Positions 46,120 through 57,671 are shown, counted from the stretch's first letter. The stretch is DNA of 64,000 nucleotides from Nephrocerus scutellatus (GCA_947095585.1 OX352764.1:68901536-68965535), one strand, 5' to 3'. The notes: generated by a model from the sequence alone, not told the origin. Numbers and translations: made by a program.

Positions 46120-47480
46120 TTTGGCGCAAACGCCGCCTTTGTGAGATAGGAGCTTCCAAAATTTTGAGTTTTATTTTTAAAAATTTATTTTTTTCAGTGG
46201 TTTGAAGGAGTTGTGGGAGTTAATTGGAGTCATATGAAGGATAATAAAAATACCGTTCATTTAAAAAAAATTGGGCCAATCAAACCTACATCAAAAGAGT
46301 TAGAGTGGGCGTGTTAAAATGTGGACGGGCCTCATTTTGATGTCAAATGAAAGCTGAAGGTTTTTCCCACAAACCATACTTTTTTATGGGCGTGTCCCAA
46401 TTTTCATGAAAGGTGCATAAATTTATACTCATTACAAATGATTGAGTTTTTTCATAAAGAAAATATGTGATGTGAATTTCCTCGCTCAAATGTTTTGTAT
46501 TTAGAAATGAATACTTTGCGCTCAATTAATTTATATTTTTCAATTGACTTATATTTAGAAAGGAGTTGGTCCTTTTAATTGGCGTTTTTGAAAATTATGG
46601 ATACATTGCGCTCAATTAAATTATATTTAGATAGGAATTTTTCCTTTTAAAAAGCATTTTTGAAAATTATGGACACTGTAAAATAAAGTGCGCTTAATGA
46701 ATTCATATTTAGATAGGAGTTTTTCCATTTAAAAAGCTGCTTCATGGTATATCATGTAATAATGTATGAAAAAAACTCATTCATATGATATATGCCTCAA
46801 TTATTATATGAAATACCACATAAACCAAATTCAACTTAATCATACTTCCGTTCAAATTAGGTCACGCCCATAAAAATAGTAAGACTGTATAGAACTAATT
46901 TTCACCTTACATGTGATACCAATATTTAGGCCCACCCACTCTAAAACACGCCCCCTGCTAAACTTTTATGAGAAAGTGAGTTTTTGGCTCTTACTTTGTC
47001 GTGGGTGGGATTGTAGCCAATTTTTAATAAGATGAAAGGTATTTTTATTACCTTTCAGATGATACTAATTTACCCCATGACATCCATCAAACCACTTAGA
47101 AAAAATTTTCCAAAAAAAATCATCGATATATCACTCAATTATATGAAAAACCACATGAACCATATACAACAAATTATGCCACGCCCATAAAAATAGTACG
47201 ACTGTGTAGAACTAATTTTCACCTTTTATTTGATATGAATATTTAGGCCGGCCCAGTTTTAAACACGCCCCCTACTGAAATTTCATGAGAAAGTCAGTTT
47301 TTGGCTCTAACTCTATCGAGGTTGGTTGGATTGAACCCAATTTTTATAAGTTGAAAGGTATTTTTATAACCTTATCTATTATACCAATTAACCATCAAAC
47401 CACTGCGAAAAATGAATTTTTCAAAAAATAACTAAAAACTTTGGAAGCCCCTCCCTCCTAAGGGGGGCGCCGCCCCCAAG
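46120..47480. mobile_element. Foldback element with long inverted arms
   Basis: The left arm (about 46140-46400) is the reverse complement of the right arm (about 47180-47460): both have GCTTCCAAA, CAGTGGTTTGA, AAAAATACC and AAAAATTGGG in matching order, then GAGTTAGAG and GGGCGTG. A third arm copy in the same direction as the right one lies at about 46850-47135, with a 315-bp offset (CACGCCCATAAAAATAGTA at 46864 and 47179). The outer ends have small hairpins: GGCG-CAAA-CGCC at 46123-46134 and a 6-bp stem in GGGGGGCGCCGCCCCC at 47462-47477. The centre holds about three 80-bp repeats (46500-46740). It is non-coding. Confidence 0.78.
46500..46740. repeat. About 80-bp tandem repeat inside the foldback
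   Basis: Three diverged units carry TTGCGCTCAATTAA, ATATTTAGATAGGA and TTTTTGAAAATTATGGA. Confidence 0.65.
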
Positions 47481-47591
47481 TACCGTTAACATTTTTAGGC
47501 AGTGTTGGGTGGGGGCGTGTCAGGGGCGTGGCAGATGATGAAAATTCCATTAATCGCTATACTATATATTCGCCAAATCGTTAAAGCTTGA

Positions 47592-48091
47592 GCTGACGAA
47601 AGTGATTGTTTCCTACACTATAACCTAGCCTTGAAAGAAGACATTATCCACACAAGTGTGTTAACATAGAAAATACTGTTGTTATTTACTGCAGACTCAT
47701 CGAACACACATTCTCACAGTAGTTTTGCATTGCGCATGAGCAGTTTAGCAGAAAAAATAATTTTGTCGTGAAAAATATAGTAAATTATACGCGGAAAAGT
47801 GCATATCAAATTCTCGTAAGATTGCTGCACTCGGCTTACGCTTACATAGAAAATACTGTTGTTATTTACTGCAGACTCATCGAACACACATTCTCACAGT
47901 AGTTTTGCATTGCGCATGAGCAGTTTAGCAGAAAAAATAATTTTGTCGTGAAAAATATAGTAAATTATACGCGGAAAAGTGCATATCAAATTCTCGTAAG
48001 ATTGCTGCACTCGGCTTACGCCTCGGGATTCAATCTTCTTACTTCACAAGATAACGTCCAGTTTCCTAGCTCATTATGTAATATATTATAC
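47592..48091. repeat. Dispersed repeat R2, copy 2, with a perfect 180-bp duplication
   Basis: Collinear with 32645-32957, but the stretch starting ACATAGAAAATACTG at 47664 is repeated from 47844 with no mismatch seen over about 178 bp. The 85-codon open frame over its right part is not conserved in the other copy. The duplication is either very recent or an assembly fault. Confidence 0.8.
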
Positions 48092-48989
48092 AGAGATTTT
48101 TTTTCAACACACGGTATTCAAATATCATTGACCTCACTGGGTAACATATTTATAATGAGTGTGGCCGCAGCCCATTATGCGAATAAGCGGGTTGGTATTA
48201 TTTAATTTAATATCAATTGCCTAACAATGAAAATATTTCTCAATTTTTATTTCAAAGTTTGAGAATCACTAAAAGAAAGAATTGCGAATCAATAAAAAAT
48301 AAAGGTTTGAGAATCACTGAGAGAAAAGTTTCATTGAAAGAGTTGCTGCTGTCTTTGTTAGTTATTTGTGAATCCCAGAATTAGTATACTGATGATATTC
48401 CATGACAGTTTTAGAATCACTTTATGCGTGAGGGAGTGAGACAGTCACATCGCTAATTAATATAGTGGTGATGTAGCGTATCAGATAAGCTATGTCTGAC
48501 ATTTGCCATACGCGTTCTTAACTTAAGGCCTTTACACAGTTCCAGATTTACTAATATGCACTTAAAGCAATTGCCTAAGGCGCTCTTTTATATTATTCCA
48601 CTTAAAAACATCCAAAAAAATTACCAACATAAAGTTAAAAAAATTTCGCAAATATGTATGTGAAACACAAACTAAATTTTTTTTCCAAATATGGAGAGTT
48701 GCATGTTAGTAAACCACTTGTTTTTTATTTCAAACGCTAATTAAAATGGTTATTGGGTAAAATTCGACAGTTAAATACAATTCAAAAATTCCTGTATACA
48801 GGGTTCAACTATACATACCTTACTATACACATAAACATAGGTATACCGTATCATATGAAAGAAAGAAAAATTCGAAAAATTGGGCCCAATAACAGTGATC
48901 GTGGGAAATTAATTCAAAAACGATTGATTTTATAATTAAAAACGGATCTGCTTTAAATGATAATTTTAGTTCATATCAAACCAAAAATA
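48092..48989. other. No gene; palindrome
   Basis: AT-rich sequence. A perfect 12-bp palindrome CCTGTATACAGG lies at about 48791-48804. The right end may hold diverged N-terminal hAT coding text, too weak to call. Confidence 0.35.
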
Positions 48990-49563
48990 AATTTTGGACG
49001 GAAACTGGTTTGCGACAAGCAAACCGTTTCGTGGAAATGATGAAATTTTTGGTTCATTTAATAATGGGAATTATATGATGAGTGATCAAATTCTTTCCAA
49101 ATTTGACCCGTTTCTAAAAGAACATAAGAAAGTTTGGAACCCCCAGTTCAGGAAAAACATTATATTTGTCATCTACAATTTGTGTCCAACTAATTTTAAT
49201 TAATTGCACACAAACTACGCAACATGATTGTTAATGAAATACAAAATCAAAAATATTTTGAAGTAATTATTGATATGATATGTTGAGCTGTTGATATGTC
49301 AATTATGGTTCGATATATAGAGAATGGAAAAGCGACTGAACGTTTTCTTGAGTTTCTTCCAAATATTGGACATTCTGGTTACGAAATGAAAAAAAACCGG
49401 TGATTGATGTTTTAAAAAACTTTAACATCAAAATTGAAAACTGCCGAGGCCAATCATATGAGCGGAGTTGAGCACAACTATTAAAACTTGCGCCATTGGC
49501 AGTTTCTATTCCTTGCTCAGCCCACAGTTTAAATTCAGTGGCCAAATGCGCGGAATCTTATAT
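48990..49563 (+). pseudogene. hAT transposase (ZMYM1-like), N-terminal part
   Basis: Motifs follow the order of ZMYM1-like hAT transposases: KPFRGNDEIFGSFNNGN, ILSKFDPFLKEH (48994-49130), then IVNEIQNQKYFEVIIDM, ATERFLEFLPNIGHSG (about 49220-49380), then ENCRGQSYE and, after a small deletion, LAPLAVSIPCSAHSLNSV (about 49485-49540). Several stops and frameshifts break the frame. The homology ends near 49563, where BEL/Pao gag begins. The C-terminus resumes at 54865 beyond the retroelement. Confidence 0.78.
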
Positions 49564-50263
49564 AATTCGCTAATCGAATCTCGAAGTTTATGCGCTCAGG
49601 AAAACACCAATAAAGAGCTTCCTACGATCACGGAATTTTTTGATTTCCTATTAAAACGAATAGATGCTCTCGAATCCATAAAGTCACACGCTATTCGTCC
49701 AATCAAATCGAGCACAACTGGTAGACCAAGAAACAATTTTGCCATTACTACCAATCCTAATTGCATAGCATGCAATAACCAACAACATCGACTAATTGAT
49801 TGCGATCGATTCAAGGAGTTACCAGTAGAAGAACGCTGAAACTTAATCAGTACCAGCAGAAGATGTTTTAATTCCCTCAATTTGGGGCATTCAGTTTACG
49901 ATTGTAGAGTTCGTAGCAGATGTCGTGACTGCTCGTATAAGCATTATACGGTTCTACACATAGATACAAAAATGAAAACATTGGTCTCCAACCTCGAAGA
50001 GCTGAATGCCAATCCAGGCGAAAAAGCGACCAAAACTTATGTCACAAACTTAGATGATAACCAGAACATTCATGGAATTACGCTAAATTACACTTTGCAA
50101 ACTGTGCTACCTACAGCAATAGTACATGTATGGGATAATTTCGGCATTCCAAGACCATGCCGCGCCTTGTTAGACACCGCCTCATTCGTGACCGAAGCTA
50201 TGGGGCAGAAATTAGGGCTACCAAGAGAAAATTGCAGAAACTTAATAGCAGGTATTGGTGAGA
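49564..50263 (+). pseudogene. BEL/Pao gag C-terminal half and start of protease
   Basis: The frame has LPTITEFFDFLLKRIDALES, the usual gag segment ahead of the knuckles, then the first knuckle CIACNNQQHRLIDC. A stop at 49837-49839 interrupts the same frame. It resumes with CFNSLNLGHSVYDC and CRDCSYKHYTVLH. The protease follows: RALLDTASFVTEAMGQKLGL, in which the DTAS box occupies the place of the aspartic-protease D[ST]G motif, and IAGIGETHSGN. The LINE insertion starts within this last motif and the protease continues at 51353. Confidence 0.8.
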
Positions 50264-50273
50264 CACACAGTGG

Positions 50274-51350
50274 AAACAGTTCAGTGAAGAAAATCCCGCC
50301 AACGCACCCGTAGACGTCGATATGTTTACCGGAACAGCTGTTGTCAATGATTTGATTATGGAAACTCAAAAAAATCATCAGGCACAGATGGGATTTCTAA
50401 CTTTTTGCTTAAAAAGTTACCGGGTATGGCAATTTTGATGTTAACCATCATTTTCAACAATTGCCTAAACAATGGCTACTTTCCGGACAACTGGAAGGTG
50501 GACAGGGTAGTACCAGTACCCAAGAAAACTGACCGCTCCAGCGTAACTGGTTACCGTCAAATAGCTCTACTGTGTTGTATCAGTAAAGTATTGGAATCAT
50601 TGATCCGTAAAAAGATCAATACGTTTTGTATGGAAAGAAATCTTATTCCTTCCTTTCAGTACGGTTTCCGAGAGAAGCACTCTACGCTGCACCCTCTGCT
50701 GAAGCTTCACACCTCAGAAATCTTTGGGACTACTACCTGAAGTGGGGACTAAAGATCAACGCCAATAAAACGGAACTCATCTGCTTCCGAGTACCAGCAA
50801 CCGAAACAAGGATAAGAAAAATCGCAAGCCGGTGCAGAGCCTTAAAAATCACCCTTCCGGATAACACAACAATAAACACCAAGTCAGAGACTAAGTACCT
50901 GGGAATCAACTTTACTGAGAGGCTCAAGTTTAACGCTCACATCGACAAAACAATGAAAAAAGCGAACTACGCTCTTCATTTGGTGCACCCGCTACTTAAA
51001 AGACGAAACGGTCTGTCCAACAATACCAGGCTGCTTATCTCCTTCTACGAGAAGGCGGGCAACCAATATTACAGAGGCTGAAGTTCGCCCTGTTTATACG
51101 CCGCTTAATATTTTTCATTCTTATTTTATTTTAAAATTATTGTTTAAAATTTAATTCCCTTAAAAATAAACATGTAGTAGATTAAGTAGTAAAAAATATT
51201 GTTTAAAAATAAACAATACCAAAAAAAAGACAATGTAAATACGTCGGGCCCCTATTGTTGAGCCGACACATATTAATATTAGTTATAAGTTTAGTTTTAA
51301 ATCAAAATTGTATATTACTTTAATGTTTAATAAAAATATCTTAATCTAAT
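50274..51350 (+). mobile_element. Jockey-type LINE fragment with 10-bp target duplication
   Basis: CACACAGTGG occurs at 50264-50273 and 51351-51360, flanking the insert. Inside are RT motifs SSGTDGISNFLLKKLPG, DNWKVDRVVPVPKKTD, RQIALLCCISKVLESLI and FREKHST. The text then jumps to WGLKINANKTELICFR and SETKYLGINFTERLKFNAHI, so the catalytic palm (FADD region) is deleted. The 3' UTR ends in AATAAAAATATCTTAATC without a clean poly-A tail. It is the same family as 40990-41925. It is clearly younger than the BEL/Pao copy it interrupts. Confidence 0.87.
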
Positions 51351-52920
51351 CACACAGTGGTAACACGCATGGTCGTACAACATTACGCCTGGCGTCCAGG
51401 TTCAACGCAATTCAATTAGCAACAATAAAGGTCCTAATTATTCCAAAGATCACATCGTCGTTAGCATCATTAGAGTTCGATATTAGTCAGATTAAAGGAC
51501 TAGACACAATTAACCTGGCCGACCCACATTTTTACAAGCCAGGATCCGTAGCCAAATCACAAAGGAAGAGCAAGATTGTGAAAATTAGTTCAAGGCAACG
51601 ACACTGCGAGCAGATAACGGACGATTCATCACTAAACTTCCGTTAAAGAAGCCAGTTGGATCAGCATATCAACAAGCACTCTCAAGATTATTAGGAATTT
51701 AGAAACGATTTCATGCACACGCCACATTTTCGTCAGCTGTACACAGATTTTCTATCGGAATATCAAGAATTACGTCATATGGAACCAATTAACATAACTA
51801 ACGTACATCTTCAGAAGTCTTATATCTTACCACACCACGAAGTTTTGAAGGCCTCCAGCAGTAAGACGAAAATGCGGGTAGTCTTCGACGCGTCTGCGAA
51901 GATAACCACAGGAACTTCACTGAACGAAAATTTAATGGTAGGACCAAATGTACAATCGATCCTATTTTAAATCCTCACGCGGTTTCAGCAACATAAGTAG
52001 GCATTGGTGGGGGACATCGAAAAAATGTACCGACAAGTCATGGTCGACAAAACGGTTACTAAACATCAAATAATTCTGTGGCGAGATGAAAAACAATGCA
52101 TTCGTCATTACGCATTAAACACAGTAACATATGGAATGGCCTGCGCCGCATTCATGGCAACCAGATGTTTTGGGGGAATTGGCGCAGTTGCACGCACGGA
52201 CACATTCAGAAGCATGTTGAGCCATTGAAAATGACATCTATTCGGACGACCTTATGATTGGCGTATCGACCTTACCAGAATTAATGAAACTGAAAAACAA
52301 TATAGCAGAGATCTTAAGCAGCGGAGGTTTCAATTTAGTGGTTGTCCTCGAATGATCGACAAATGCGAAATTCATTGAATAAAACAGACATAAACAGCCT
52401 AAAAATAGTTTCAGATCATCCAGAGCCTGTAAAGTTGTTGGGATTAGCTTGGGATCCCACCACAGATCATTTTATTTTCCAAGTGAATCTCGAAATTAAG
52501 AAAGAGCATACGAAGCGAAGTTTTTTGTCCGAAGCCGGAAAAATTGTTGACCCTCTGGGACTTTTATCACCTATCACCTATCACCATAAGGGTAAAAATA
52601 CTTTTTCAAATCTTATGGCTGCAAAAAATTGGATGGGATGACGAGTTACCGCCTGAGACAAAAATGGCATGGATCGACCTTCGAAACAATCTCTGCCAAA
52701 CACCAAAATTTAAAATTCCACGATGTATTGCATTAACAGCCAATATAAGTATACATGGATTTTGTGATACAAGCAAGTGTGCATATGCCGCGGCCATATA
52801 TGCTCGATCGCAGACTAATCAGGAATCGGGAGAAAAACAGCTGAGGAAATATTTAAAAGCAAACTCTGGTGAGATGGCCCAGCTTCACTAGCAAAGGACG
52901 AGAAACATTGGCCGGATCAG
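51351..52920 (+). pseudogene. BEL/Pao protease end, reverse transcriptase and RNase H
   Basis: After the LINE, HSGNTHGRTTLRLASRF completes the protease motif and FITKLPLKKPVGSAYQQALS leads into the RT. RT motifs: SYILPHHEVLKASSSKTKMR, VVFDASAKITTGTSLNENLM, VGDIEKMYRQVMV (catalytic D) and YALNTVTYGMACAAFMATR. The palm reads IYSDDLMIG at about 52236-52262, in place of the usual YVDDL, with both aspartates kept. Then KLLGLAWDPTTD and IVDPLGLLSPI, and an RNase H-like IHGFCDTSKCAYAAAIYARS. Frameshifts fall near 51645, 51970, 52230, 52340, 52640 and 52890. Confidence 0.85.
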
Positions 52921-52959
52921 CGACAAACCACAGGGACCAACGAAGAAATTCAAATTGAA

Positions 52960-54525
52960 GTCTACAATGTGATCACTACCGAATCTAAAGCTGCCAATCG
53001 AAACGATGTCATACTATTGTTGAGCATAAAATACTCAATTTCGTACGCGCTAAGATTTTTTAATAACATTAGGTCCAGCAAGGACAAAGGGGACAGACAA
53101 TCAGGCGTGCTGACACCACAGGAGCTTGAGCTAGCGAACAAAAAAATCTTTATATATTGGCAAATTAGCGATTTAACCGATGAATATCACTGCCTACAAA
53201 ACAATAAGGTAATTTCCGGAAAAAGCAAACTAAGGCAATTAAATCCATCCATATGCAAGGAAGGCCTAATGAGAGTCTGTGGTAGGCTAGAAAAGCCGGC
53301 ATTGCCATACTACACCATTCATCCAGTGATTATCTCACCAAGGGCGCCAATCGCGACATCAATCACCTACGATGCACATATCCAAAAACAACAACCTGGC
53401 ACAAATTTGCCAATGAGTCTCGTTCGGCAAAATTTTGAATACTCAGAGGAAAGGAAGTTGCGAGAGGCATATTTCGTAAATGCATCAAATGTATTAGACA
53501 GAATCCCAAGATGATGAAACAGGTAATGGGGCAGTTACATGAGGACAGAGTGAAGCATACAGTATCATTTGGTGCCGTGGGGCTAGATTTTTGCGGACCG
53601 TTTAAAGTTCATCCAGTGAGACGAAGAGGTTCAATTCCGGTGAAGGCATATTTGTGCATTTTTGTATGCTTCAGTACTCACGCTATACATATAGAATTTT
53701 GTATGAATCTCACAACCGAGTCATTCCTTGGCGCATTACGACGATTTGTAAGCCGAATAGGGTTATGTCACTCTATATATTGTGACAATGCTACTGGTGC
53801 AAGGAATTACCTCCGAGAAGTATACACATTTTTAAGCAATCATGATAACTTAATCGTTTCTAGTCTTCTAAAGGATAAAATACATTGGAGACCCATCCCA
53901 CCAGCAGTACCCAATCAAGGTGGTCTTTGGGAAAGCGCGGTCAAATCCACAAAAATACAACTCATTCGAACTATTGCAGATGAAATACCTACCCTTGAAG
54001 AATTTTCAACGCTTACCGTGCAGATAGAGGGGATTCTAAATTCCAGGCCGCTTTGCCCCGGACAAAATGACGAACTAGAATTCCTTACGCCAGCGCACTT
54101 TTTATTCGGACGTGCAATTCGCCAAATACCAGAAAAACCTATCGATCTAAAATTACATCCACAAAGATGGGAAAATGTAAATCGCATTTATTTACAGTTC
54201 TGGAAAAATGGCAATTGGAGTTCCTAACAGCTCTGCAATCAAGATCTAAATGGCAAATACAGTATACAAATTTAAAGCTAAATGATGTCGTTCTCATGCA
54301 AGATCAAAACCTTCCACATACTCAATGGCTTATCGGACGAGTAGTAAAATTATATCCTGGTAATGATGGCAAGGTTCGAGTTGCCGATATCAAAACCAAA
54401 ATAGGCGTATTCAAACGATCGATACAAAAATTATGCCGACTGCCAATACTTGAATCTGAGGAGAATTCAACCGGGGGAGTATGTTTGGATCCAATTGATG
54501 GCCATTCACCTCAAACACAGTAATA
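52960..54525 (+). pseudogene. BEL/Pao integrase region
   Basis: The first open stretch (52969-53514) carries the pre-integrase part; the expected zinc HHCC segment is degenerate. The second (53511-54227) has the core: GLDFCGPF (first D), IYCDNATGA (second D; relatives read SDNGT) and NQGGLWESAVKSTK (E), then ILNSRPLCP and LTPAHFLFGR. The third (54167-54523), in a different frame, holds the C-terminal domain with WQIQYTNLKLNDVVLMQDQN and WLIGRVVKLYPGNDGKVRVA. This is the best-preserved section of the element. It would cut and join LTR ends to target DNA if intact. Confidence 0.87.
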
Positions 54526-54860
54526 CCATTCAGTATAAGTCAAAATATTAATTTAATGAATACCTACCCAAATTACTTATTATTGATAAACATTTAATTT
54601 AACCTACAAGTTGTACATATTTATGATAAATTTTCACTCCAAATGTAACAGTATATTAAGTCCAAAAACTCATTGAGCAGAACCAAAGTAATTTTTAGTT
54701 TAATGTTCAATGTTCAATTAGTTAGGTAAAACAAATATATTTATATCATAAAAATATACTTCTCTCACTTTTTGCAAGCTCTAGATTTTTGTATTTAATT
54801 AAAATAAAGCAAATATTTTTTTGATCAGCAAAACAAAGCGCAAATTATTCAAATTCATTT
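54482..54860 (+). repeat. Probable BEL/Pao 3' LTR
   Basis: It starts with TG after the purine tract CCGGGGGAGTA. The right edge is not certain; hAT sequence is firm from about 54865. The first 40 bases overlap the end of the integrase frame. No 5' LTR exists for comparison, so the length is an estimate. Confidence 0.5.
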
Positions 54861-54864
54861 TTAT

Positions 54865-55262
54865 TTGATTTGATAAATTCAAGTATCCTTGTCGAATTTA
54901 AAAAACATTCTCAGCCTATTCAAATTTTGAGATCAATTTGCGTTTTAAATGATCTTTCAAATCTCGATTGTGAAAAAATCAAATCAATGCTAAAAATTTG
55001 CCTAAAATATACGAGTTGTACGAGTTTAGAGGAATATTTTATTGGTAGTTGCATTCGTGCTTATTTAAAAGAATTTAATGAAAATAATTTATGTATGAAT
55101 AAATTATATTCCTATTTAACAATAAAGAACTTGGAGTCAATATATCCAAATATAGACATGGCATTACCCATATTTTTGTCCTCTTCTGCATCGAACTGTT
55201 CTACCGAAAGTCATTTTCAGCCTTGAGTCGAATCAAAAACTAACTCCGGTTAAGTTTGGGAG
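54865..55262 (+). pseudogene. hAT transposase, C-terminal part
   Basis: An open stretch (54870-55226) has ILVEFKKHSQPIQILRSIC and then NLESIYPNIDMALPIFLSSS, ending CSTESHFQP. This corresponds to the C-terminal dimerisation domain (LYPNL..AL.IFLtlPVs.asaERSFS) of hAT transposases, with the usual ERSFS replaced by ESHF. It continues 48990-49563 across the BEL/Pao element, but about 250 residues of the middle are missing. Confidence 0.75.
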
Positions 55263-55284
55263 GAAAAAATATTTAATCAATTAA

Positions 55285-55345
55285 TAATTTACAAAAAGTG
55301 TTGTCAATCGGAGATACACATGCGTGAAAAATTTGAAGAATTGAA
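55285..55345 (+). repeat. Family-H single unit
   Basis: ACAAAAAGTGTTGTCAATCG, GAGATACACATGCGTG and AAAATTTGAAGAA match the core of one family-H unit; both ends are absent. Confidence 0.6.
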
Positions 55346-55770
55346 GTGCGTATTCCCGCTATACCTATGCATGCAAATACTTGTCCTTCTTTATAATTCA
55401 AAAAACACAATTATTACTTGTTCATATTTTTGGCTATATGGTGAATGTGGGTGGCATAGACCGCAAACGTTTGCATTTCCAAAATGGTCAGCTTTTATGG
55501 GAATCTACTCGTGAAGTCTGAGAATGCCACCGAGCGCAAACGTTACCCATTTTGTGGCGCTGCTGTACAAATGGATGGCATCTCTATCGGCTTAGATGCT
55601 GACGCCATTTTTCTGAAATCTTTCGACATTTAGCGCAATTTTCAATTTATCATATATGCATTGGAACATGGAGCACTGGAATAGGTGTACAGATTTTCCC
55701 CTCGTATAAAACAGGGGATTGATTGCAGAGCGCAGTAGTCGTCGTCGACTTCCTCTAGAGTCTATAACAT
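55346..55770. other. Unassigned
   Basis: No coding homology was found. A TATAAAA box near 55706, followed about 30 bp later by a GCGCAGTAG-type start site, could be a promoter of a lost retroelement; this is weak. Confidence 0.25.
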
Positions 55771-56340
55771 TGTTACGGGTATTATTCCGCGAAGATCAGA
55801 GGAGCATGTGAAGGAGAATTGTGCTGTGAAATTATCGTCGAGAGACGACCAAGTGACCTAATTTTTTTTCCAACCAAATTGCTTATGATGTTTTTTGTAT
55901 GTACCCATATTACCACGAGGGCTCATTGAGTCATAGCGTCAGTGAAATAGATGTGAATGTGGTTGCGGCGCAGGGGAAAAAAGAGAATGTGTCGTCCTTC
56001 ATCTGACTATGGGTCGGCCAATCTTTGTCGCATTTAAAGCGCCCCTTCGCGATCAGAAAGCATAGCAAAAAATAGAGTAGGTAATTGTAATAAAAAAAAA
56101 CAATAAAGAAAGGGTAGTTAAGTGTATAATTGTATAATATATATATGTACATAATTGTATAATAGTGTATAATATATAAAGTTTTACGACCACATATTCT
56201 AAGAAAAAGATAATAAATATTGTGATTTCGAACCGATCTGTTTTTATACTTGTAGGTTTTAATTGTAGGTTAGATCAAACCTTTGACTTTGTCGATATCT
56301 TTTCATGGGGTTTTAACGCTTTCGGTGAAATAACGTAACA
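55771..56340. mobile_element. Solo LTR or MITE candidate, TG...CA ends
   Basis: The unit starts TGTTACGGGTATTATTCCGC and ends with the reverse complement of TGTTACGTTATTTCACCG: a perfect 7-bp inverted repeat extended imperfectly to about 22 bp. Two AATAAA signals lie inside (about 56091 and 56213). TG...CA termini and length (570 bp) suit a solo LTR; the longer inverted ends suit a DNA MITE. No target duplication was found, so either call is tentative. Confidence 0.4.
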
Positions 56341-57671
56341 TTGCCTATTTAACTATTTAACGCGGCGTATTTGACGTGCATAAAAACATTAATTTAAAAA
56401 GTTTTTTTTAGAATGAGTTGGGATTTATTTCGAAGAAACATTTAAGGAAATCAGTGGGAAAGTGTACAAGTCCACGTTTTTAAATAAAAAAATGTATTTC
56501 TACCTTGTAACTACGAGTATAATTCTGGGTCAAAACAGAATAATTAAATAACCTCCCCACTTCTAAAGTTAGCAAGTTAAGTTATTATAAGATAAATACA
56601 ATCGTTGGTGTTTATTAAATACAATACATAGAAAGCTAGCGAGCGAGTTAAAAATTATCATATCAAACATCGTTTCACCCTATGGACACCTTATTTATGT
56701 AAAATAACCAAAATGCAAATATTCGTTGAAGGTTTTTTTCCGCATTTCTCAATTTTTGTTAACTTTGCTTCTTCTATCAACGAGGCTGATTTTGCGTGCG
56801 TCATGAAATTAATAAATGACAAGTTTTTTAGTAGATTCCGCCAGGATTTTGGAGTGAAAAAGCATGACCGAAGGCGCCATCGCCGGTGGTACGCTATGAA
56901 AAATTGATTTTATTGGTATATTCAAGCATGCATACAAATGGTCGCGCGTAGATGGTAGAGAATGGCATGAAAATTATTTTCAATCCTTTGTATGAACGAC
57001 TGTACAATCCTCGAAGGATTTTTTTGTCACTCACGTTGTTTTTAATTTGATTTATATCAAACGGACGCCTCGGTATGCATCTCGATTTAAAAACACATAA
57101 TACTCCTATGATTGTGTGTTACGAAAATATACGTATAAATATGTATGTACAGTACATATATGTATATACGCTCAACTGCAGGATGTCACTACAGTTCAGT
57201 CGTTCCAAAAAACCACAGCTAACTGATATGGGATTATCCTTCACAGATTGCGGAAAGGACGAAATGAATGATTGAAGAAAAATTCCAAGGAACCAAAACG
57301 TAAATATGCAATGAACGAGTGAATTCATTGCTTTCATCATTTGGTCGTTGGATGTAGTTGCCGGTGTGACTTTTGTTCCTTTTTCAATCCAAATCTCTTC
57401 GGTACAATGCGAAACAGTTTTCAATCTCCAGTGCGGCTGCATAGATATTTTTTGTCATAAGTTTTCTTGTTCTTATTCCTGTATGTAAATGAATCTATTT
57501 GATTAACGAATCAGTTTGTGTAATCTTTTTGATAGATTGTCAGCAATTTGATAACATTTTACGCAGAACAACATTATTACATTTTAAGTTAGAGGTTATT
57601 TAAAAGGATTTATAGTACTCGTATAAAAAACAGGGTTGATTACAATAATGTTATCTTGTAATACGATTAAA
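56341..57671. other. No identifiable gene
   Basis: Open frames of 64-107 codons occur (56713-56907 plus, 57119-57442 minus) without recognised motifs. Confidence 0.35.

Larger units (their letters stand above)
49564..54860 (+). mobile_element. BEL/Pao LTR retrotransposon, 5'-truncated, with nested LINE
   Basis: The domain order is that of BEL/Pao elements: gag C-terminal half, zinc knuckles, protease, RT, RNase H, integrase and the C-terminal integrase-associated domain. The gag start and the 5' LTR are missing. A purine tract CCGGGGGAGTA at about 54471-54481 is followed by TGTTTGGATCC, the likely start of the 3' LTR, which runs to about 54860. A LINE (50274-51350) splits the protease region. 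The whole lies within an hAT pseudogene. Numerous stops and frameshifts make it inactive. Confidence 0.85.

Noticed and set aside
48791..48804. CCTGTATACAGG palindrome as two abutting mariner ends
   Set aside because: Neither side continues as a known terminal repeat; a 12-bp palindrome alone is weak evidence.
57119..57442. 107-codon minus-strand frame as a possible gene
   Set aside because: Tyr/Ile-rich C-terminus, no homologous motif, no splice or promoter evidence.
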